Shown in pieces: positions 7,017 to 10,573 of a stretch of DNA of 10,573 bases (within the stretch, counting starts at the first letter, position 1; each line of letters opens with the position of its first letter). The notes under the pieces are model-generated. The model was not told where the DNA came from. It saw nothing but the letters and a program-made list of their open reading frames with translations, and made no database searches. The stretch is from Niveispirillum sp. (GTDB lineage Bacteria; Pseudomonadota; Alphaproteobacteria; Azospirillales; Azospirillaceae), in contig JAEMSB010000102.1 of NCBI GenBank assembly GCA_016463045.1, positions 1-10,573 of the forward strand, written 5' to 3'. Position numbers and translations under genes: made by a program.

Positions 7017-8009
7017 ATGCTGAACCATCTGACCATCATCGATGCCACCGGCGAGCTGGGTGCCCTGGCGGGCTATATGCTGGCGCAACTGGGTGCCGCC
7101 GTGACCCGGCTGGTGCCGGCGGGGGGCGAAACAACCGATCCGGTGTGGAACCGGGACAAGCGTTGCGTCGCACCGAATGATGCTGACCTGCCGGCGCTGC
7201 TGTCCAAGGCCGACATCCTGCTGCGCAACGGGCCGCTGCCCGGCGTGGACATCGCGGATTATCCGCGCTTGATTGATGTGCTGCTGACCCCGTTCGCCTG
7301 TACCGACCGCCCGGCCACCGACATGACACTGATGGCGCGGTCGGGCCTGCTGCATATCGGCGGCGACCCGGACCGGGAACCGCTGCGCCTTCCGGGACAG
7401 CAGGCCTACGCCCTAGGCGCTATCCAGGCGATTATCGGCGCGCTGACGGCGCTGCGTGCCCGCAAGGACAAGGGACAGGGCGTGATCGTTTCAGCCTACC
7501 AATCCGCCGTTCTGGCCAATTACCGGGAGCCGGTGATGTGGGATTGGGCCGGCAAGGTCGGCGGGCGGCAGGGCAATCTGCTGGTGCGGGGCAAGTCCGG
7601 TGTCAATCAGGTCTGGCAGGTGGCCGATGGCTGGGTCACCTGGGCCCTGGTCGACAATCCCGGCATGATGCGCGCCATGGTCGCCCTGATGCAGGCAGAT
7701 GGCATGGCGGGGGCACTGACCGGGGTGGATTGGGAAAATATCCTGGTCGCCGATCTGCCGCAGGAAACCCTGAAAGATTGGGAGAAATTGGTAGGCGCGT
7801 TCTTCGCCACCAAGACCCGCGCTTTCCTGGCCGAGCAGTCGAACCGCCATGGCATGGGCCTGTCGGCCATCGATGAACCACAAGACGTGTTGAACAGCGC
7901 CCATCACGCCGCGCGCGGCGCCTTCGTCCCCTTCAACGATCCCGCGTCGGGCCGCACCATCCGCGTGCCGGGCCCCCTGTTCCGCAGCAACCGGGAGGAC
8001 GCGCGATGA
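7017..8009 (+). CDS. Short CaiB/BaiF-family protein lacking the catalytic Asp (BbsE-like partner)
   Basis: This protein of about 330 residues is a divergent CoA_transf_3 member, roughly 70 residues shorter than its neighbours. It retains LTIIDATGELGALAGYMLAQ with LGAAV, an ADILLRNGP segment, GDPDREPLRLPGQQAY, AIIGALTALRARKDKGQG and a C-terminal half with WQVADGWV. Most of the segment between the N-terminal Rossmann-like part and the active-site region is reduced. Aligned to the last paralogue without gaps, the catalytic Asp position is Tyr131 (…GQQAY…). The QAY replacement is, to my knowledge, typical of BbsE-type subunits that pair with a catalytic BbsF-type subunit. It is probably a structural or substrate-binding partner of the upstream gene, 10 bp away. 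AAGGGG (7005-7010) favours the ATG at 7017; an in-frame ATG at 7011 would add two residues. Confidence 0.82.
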   Translation: MLNHLTIIDATGELGALAGYMLAQLGAAVTRLVPAGGETTDPVWNRDKRCVAPNDADLPALLSKADILLRNGPLPGVDIADYPRLIDVLLTPFACTDRPATDMTLMARSGLLHIGGDPDREPLRLPGQQAYALGAIQAIIGALTALRARKDKGQGVIVSAYQSAVLANYREPVMWDWAGKVGGRQGNLLVRGKSGVNQVWQVADGWVTWALVDNPGMMRAMVALMQADGMAGALTGVDWENILVADLPQETLKDWEKLVGAFFATKTRAFLAEQSNRHGMGLSAIDEPQDVLNSAHHAARGAFVPFNDPASGRTIRVPGPLFRSNREDAR

Positions 8010-9205
8010 ATGGTCCGCTTTCCGGCCTGACGGTCGTCGATTTCTCCAAGTTCTTGCCCGGCCCTTACTGCACCTGGATGCTGGGCAATCTGGGCGCCGA
8101 CATCATCCGCGTGGAGAACCCGCGCGAGCTGGCGAAACAGGCGCAGGTTTTCGGCTGGGACAAGCTGGATGCCAACGCCCGCGCGGACTTGCGCGCCCGC
8201 GACATCTATGCCCGCAACAAGCGCAGCCTGGTCATTGATCCCGGCCATGATGATGCACGGCCAGTGATCAAGGCACTGGTGGCGAAGGCCGACATATTGG
8301 TGGAGGATTACCGGCCCGGCGTGATGGACAGCATGGGGTACGGTGCCGCCGCCATGCGGGAACTGAACCCAAGGCTGGTCTATGCGTCGGTCACGCTCTG
8401 CGGACAGACGGGACCATACCGGGACAAGCCGGGTCATGATCCGGTGGCACTGGCCATTGCCGGCGCCCTGTCACGCATCGGGGAGGACCCGGCCAAGCCC
8501 AGCTTCCCCGGCGTGCCCGTGGCCGATCTGCTGAGCGGGTCGAACGCCGTCATCGGCATCTTGTCCGCGATCATCGCGCGCGGTGTGACGGGTGGGGGCC
8601 AGCATGTCGATGTCGCCATGTCCGATGCCTCCCTGGCCCTGATCGCCAGCACCCTTTCCCGCAATCCCGACCTATCGAAGGTACCGGGGCGCGGCAAGCG
8701 CCGGGCCGACAGCGGCATCTGGGAAACGGCGGACGGACGCTTCATCACCACCACCGACATGGAACCCCGCTACTGGCAGCGTTTCTGCATAGCCATGGGC
8801 CGCCCGGACTTCGCCCCCTTGCAGATGGATATCAGCCGCCGGGGGGAAATCGCGGACGCCCTGGCCGTCCTCTTCCGCAGCAAGACACTGGCCGAATGGT
8901 TGGACATCCTGGCGGCGGCGGATACGCAATTCGCACCCGTGCATGACCTGCCCGACGCCCTTTCCGATCCGCATAACCGGGCGCGCGGCATGGTGTTTGA
9001 GGTGCCACTGCCAGGTGGCGGCACCGCGCCGCATATCGGCCTGCCCATCCGCCTGTCCGACACGCCCGCCGCTGCGCCACGACCGGCGGCAACGGCGGGT
9101 GGGGACAGCGACACCATCCTGGCCGGCATCGGCCTTTCCCAAACCGACATCCAGTCCCTGCGCGACAAGGGCGCCCTATCCGCCCGTCAAGGATCACGAG
9201 CATGA
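8006..9205 (+). CDS. Alpha-methylacyl-CoA racemase-like protein (CaiB/BaiF superfamily)
   Basis: This 399-residue protein has the CaiB/BaiF fold but carries the racemase active-site set. Racemases of this group invert the alpha carbon of 2-methylacyl-CoA thioesters by a His/Asp-catalysed proton exchange. His144 in PGHDPVALAIAGALSRIG aligns with His126 of Mycobacterium tuberculosis MCR. Asp174 in PGVPVADLLSG aligns with Asp156, with the same 30-residue spacing, and Glu253 in DMEPRYW aligns with the Glu241 region. Other family segments are FSKFLPGPYCTWMLGNLGAD, ARNKRSLVIDP, YRPGVMDSMGYG and GGGQHVDVAMSD. The start forms an ATGA overlap with the preceding gene and has GGGAGG 7 nt upstream. Its place in a CoA-transferase operon suggests that the activated acid has a stereocentre next to the thioester. 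A transferase role cannot be excluded from sequence alone. Confidence 0.84.
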   Translation: MNGPLSGLTVVDFSKFLPGPYCTWMLGNLGADIIRVENPRELAKQAQVFGWDKLDANARADLRARDIYARNKRSLVIDPGHDDARPVIKALVAKADILVEDYRPGVMDSMGYGAAAMRELNPRLVYASVTLCGQTGPYRDKPGHDPVALAIAGALSRIGEDPAKPSFPGVPVADLLSGSNAVIGILSAIIARGVTGGGQHVDVAMSDASLALIASTLSRNPDLSKVPGRGKRRADSGIWETADGRFITTTDMEPRYWQRFCIAMGRPDFAPLQMDISRRGEIADALAVLFRSKTLAEWLDILAAADTQFAPVHDLPDALSDPHNRARGMVFEVPLPGGGTAPHIGLPIRLSDTPAAAPRPAATAGGDSDTILAGIGLSQTDIQSLRDKGALSARQGSRA

Positions 9206-10455
9206 GCACGACCGAGAACAGCCAGCAGCGCCCCCTGGAAGGACTGCGCGTCCTGGACCTGACCCGCGCCCTGGCAGGACCCTATGCCACCTTGTTGCTG
9301 GCGGGGCTGGGGGCCGAGGTGATCAAGCTGGAAGACCCGGTCGGCGGCGATCTGGCGCGGGACAACAGCCCCTATGTGGGGCGCGACGGGGTGGTGGTGG
9401 AACGCCGTCATGCAGACGATATCTCCATCTCCCACCTGACCCGCGCACGCGGCAAGCATGGTATCAGCCTGAACCTGAAGCACCCCGATGCTAAGACGGT
9501 CTTCGCCGATCTCGTGAAGGGCTGCGACATTGTCGTGGAGAATTTCACCAGCGGCACCGCCGACCGGCTGGGTGTGGGTTATGAGGCCGCCAAATCCGCC
9601 AATCCGCGCGTAATCTATTGCTCCCTCTCCGGCTTCGGCGCCAACGGGTCGGAAGGCGGCAAGGCCATGGATGTGATTATCCAGGCCCTGTCGGGCGCCA
9701 TGTACACGTCGGGCGCGCCAGGGGAACCGCCGGTACGGATGGGCGTACCCATGGCCGACATGCTGGCCCCCGTCTTTGCGGTCATTGGTATCCTAGCGGC
9801 ATTGGAACAGCGGCACCGCACTGGGGTGGGGCAGCATATCGATGTGTCGATGCTGGGGGCCCTGACCTCTTTCGTCGCCATCGAGAACTGGTCCGCCATG
9901 GCCGCCGCCGGCATGCCGTCGCGCACGGGCCTGACGGTGCAGCGCCTGTCACCGTTTGGCGTGTTCGAATGCGCCGACGGTTACATCGCCCTTGTGGCCG
10001 TGCATGACAAGCTGGCCGCCGGCCTGTTCCGCGCCATGGGACAGGTTGACCTGCTCCAGCACCCGCAATTTGCCACCCGCGACGCCCGCGTGGCCAATGC
10101 CACGGAACTGGAAGCGCGGATTAACGCCTGGTCAAAGCAATTGCCGGTGGTCGATGTCGTGGCAGCCCTGGAGGCGCAGGGCGTGCCCGTGGCTCCCGTC
10201 CGCCATCCGGAGGATGCGCTGGTCGATCCGCGCGTGATGGCCCGCAACGAAACCATGCCCATCGCCCATCCCAGCTACAGCTCCGACATCGACCTGCGAA
10301 CGGCGGGTATTCCCATCCTGTTCTCCGGTGCGCGCACCGGGTTCGATCCCGTGCTGCCGGTGGCCATCGGCGAGCATAATGGCGATGTCTATGCCCGCCT
10401 GACGGGCTACAGCGCCGAACAGTTGGAAAGCCTGAAGCGGCAAGGGGTGATCTGA
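9202..10455 (+). CDS. Class III CoA-transferase (CaiB/BaiF family)
   Basis: This 417-residue protein is a full-length CoA_transf_3 member. Segments seen are LEGLRVLDLTRALAGPYATL, LAGLGAEVIKLEDPVGGDLA, ARGKHGISLNLKHPDA, CDIVVENFTSGTADRLGVGY, VIYCSLSGFG, VRMGVPMADMLAP and RTGVGQHIDVSMLGAL. Asp186 (MADM) is the candidate catalytic Asp. The racemase His position is Met156, so it should be a transferase and not a racemase. Residues about 56-80, with the charged stretch YVGRDGVVVERRHADDISIS, replace the shorter loop usual before the RxKRSIxLDL-type strand; this is seen in a transferase subgroup. The start overlaps the preceding stop as ATGA, with AAGGA 8 nt upstream. It may act on a different acid, or recycle CoA from a later product. 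It looks complete and normal. Confidence 0.93.
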   Translation: MSTTENSQQRPLEGLRVLDLTRALAGPYATLLLAGLGAEVIKLEDPVGGDLARDNSPYVGRDGVVVERRHADDISISHLTRARGKHGISLNLKHPDAKTVFADLVKGCDIVVENFTSGTADRLGVGYEAAKSANPRVIYCSLSGFGANGSEGGKAMDVIIQALSGAMYTSGAPGEPPVRMGVPMADMLAPVFAVIGILAALEQRHRTGVGQHIDVSMLGALTSFVAIENWSAMAAAGMPSRTGLTVQRLSPFGVFECADGYIALVAVHDKLAAGLFRAMGQVDLLQHPQFATRDARVANATELEARINAWSKQLPVVDVVAALEAQGVPVAPVRHPEDALVDPRVMARNETMPIAHPSYSSDIDLRTAGIPILFSGARTGFDPVLPVAIGEHNGDVYARLTGYSAEQLESLKRQGVI

Positions 10456-10573
10456 TGGCCCGCCATCCCACCCTTGCCCCGCTGCTAGCCGCTGCCGATG
10501 ATCCCACCGGAACGCTTGAGGCGCTGCGGGAACAGGGATATCGCCCTCTGCGTTTGCTGGGCGTGGACGGTCC
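10455..10573 (+). CDS. Unidentified protein, N-terminus only (runs off right edge)
   Basis: An ATG at 10455 overlaps the preceding TGA by one base (TGATG). It opens a frame of 39 full codons with no stop before the window ends. AAGGGG (10442-10446) lies upstream at a workable distance, so translation is probably coupled to the CoA-transferase. The visible residues begin MARHPTLAPLLAAADD and continue into EALREQGYRPLRLLGVDGP. I do not recognise a family from this short stretch. Its position suggests another enzyme of the same pathway. Confidence 0.6.
   Translation, partial: MARHPTLAPLLAAADDPTGTLEALREQGYRPLRLLGVDG

Noticed and set aside
8672..9209. Several minus-strand open frames opposite the racemase-like gene
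   Set aside because: All are antisense to a gene with conserved catalytic residues and carry no motif or start signal of their own.
1..10573. CRISPR arrays, tRNA genes, transposases or attachment sites
   Set aside because: I looked for regular spaced repeats, tRNA-like cloverleaf ends and transposase motifs and saw none; the only repeat of note is the single palindrome at 2793-2885.

Overview
The window is high-GC DNA with long, tightly packed, translationally coupled genes. It most likely comes from an alphaproteobacterium, perhaps a Rhodospirillales/Azospirillaceae-type or sphingomonad-type genome. The reasons are a TonB-dependent receptor with a sphingomonad/caulobacter-like TonB box, a TRAP transporter, several class III CoA-transferases, and a palindromic intergenic element with CCCCGCNNNNGCGGGG cores. 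This placement is an inference; no rRNA or marker gene is present.

Layout. At the left edge lies the N-terminus of a MarR-family regulator on the minus strand (1-156, cut by the window). A divergent control region follows (157-362). It holds two tandem 15-bp GTT-N9-AAC palindromic sites with start points 22 bp apart; the second overlaps a candidate -10 element. Next on the plus strand is a large TonB-dependent outer-membrane receptor (363-2756). A 93-bp imperfect inverted repeat (2793-2885) then separates it from a seven-gene run reading the same way: TRAP small permease (DctQ, TTG start), TRAP large permease (DctM), TRAP binding protein (DctP, a predicted lipoprotein), and four consecutive members of the CaiB/BaiF (class III CoA-transferase) superfamily. 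An eighth, unidentified ORF starts at 10455 and runs off the right end. Nearly every junction in this run is an overlap of 1-11 bp (ATGA or TGATG type), so it reads as one operon.

How the genes could work together. The receptor would bring a scarce or bulky organic acid across the outer membrane. The lipoprotein DctP would capture it in the periplasm and DctQM would import it. The CoA-transferases would then activate it as a thioester, and a racemase-type member would fix the stereochemistry at the alpha carbon before beta-oxidation-like steps encoded beyond the window. A MarR regulator, a family that often senses aryl- or acyl-CoA intermediates, would control entry. The substrate cannot be read from this sequence.

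The most interesting signal is inside the four CaiB/BaiF paralogues. At the two positions that hold the catalytic His and Asp of alpha-methylacyl-CoA racemase (30 residues apart in each alignment) they carry Tyr/Asp, Thr/Tyr, His/Asp and Met/Asp in order. This suggests a catalytic plus non-catalytic heteromeric transferase pair (BbsF/BbsE-like), a true racemase, and a second ordinary transferase, all in one cassette.
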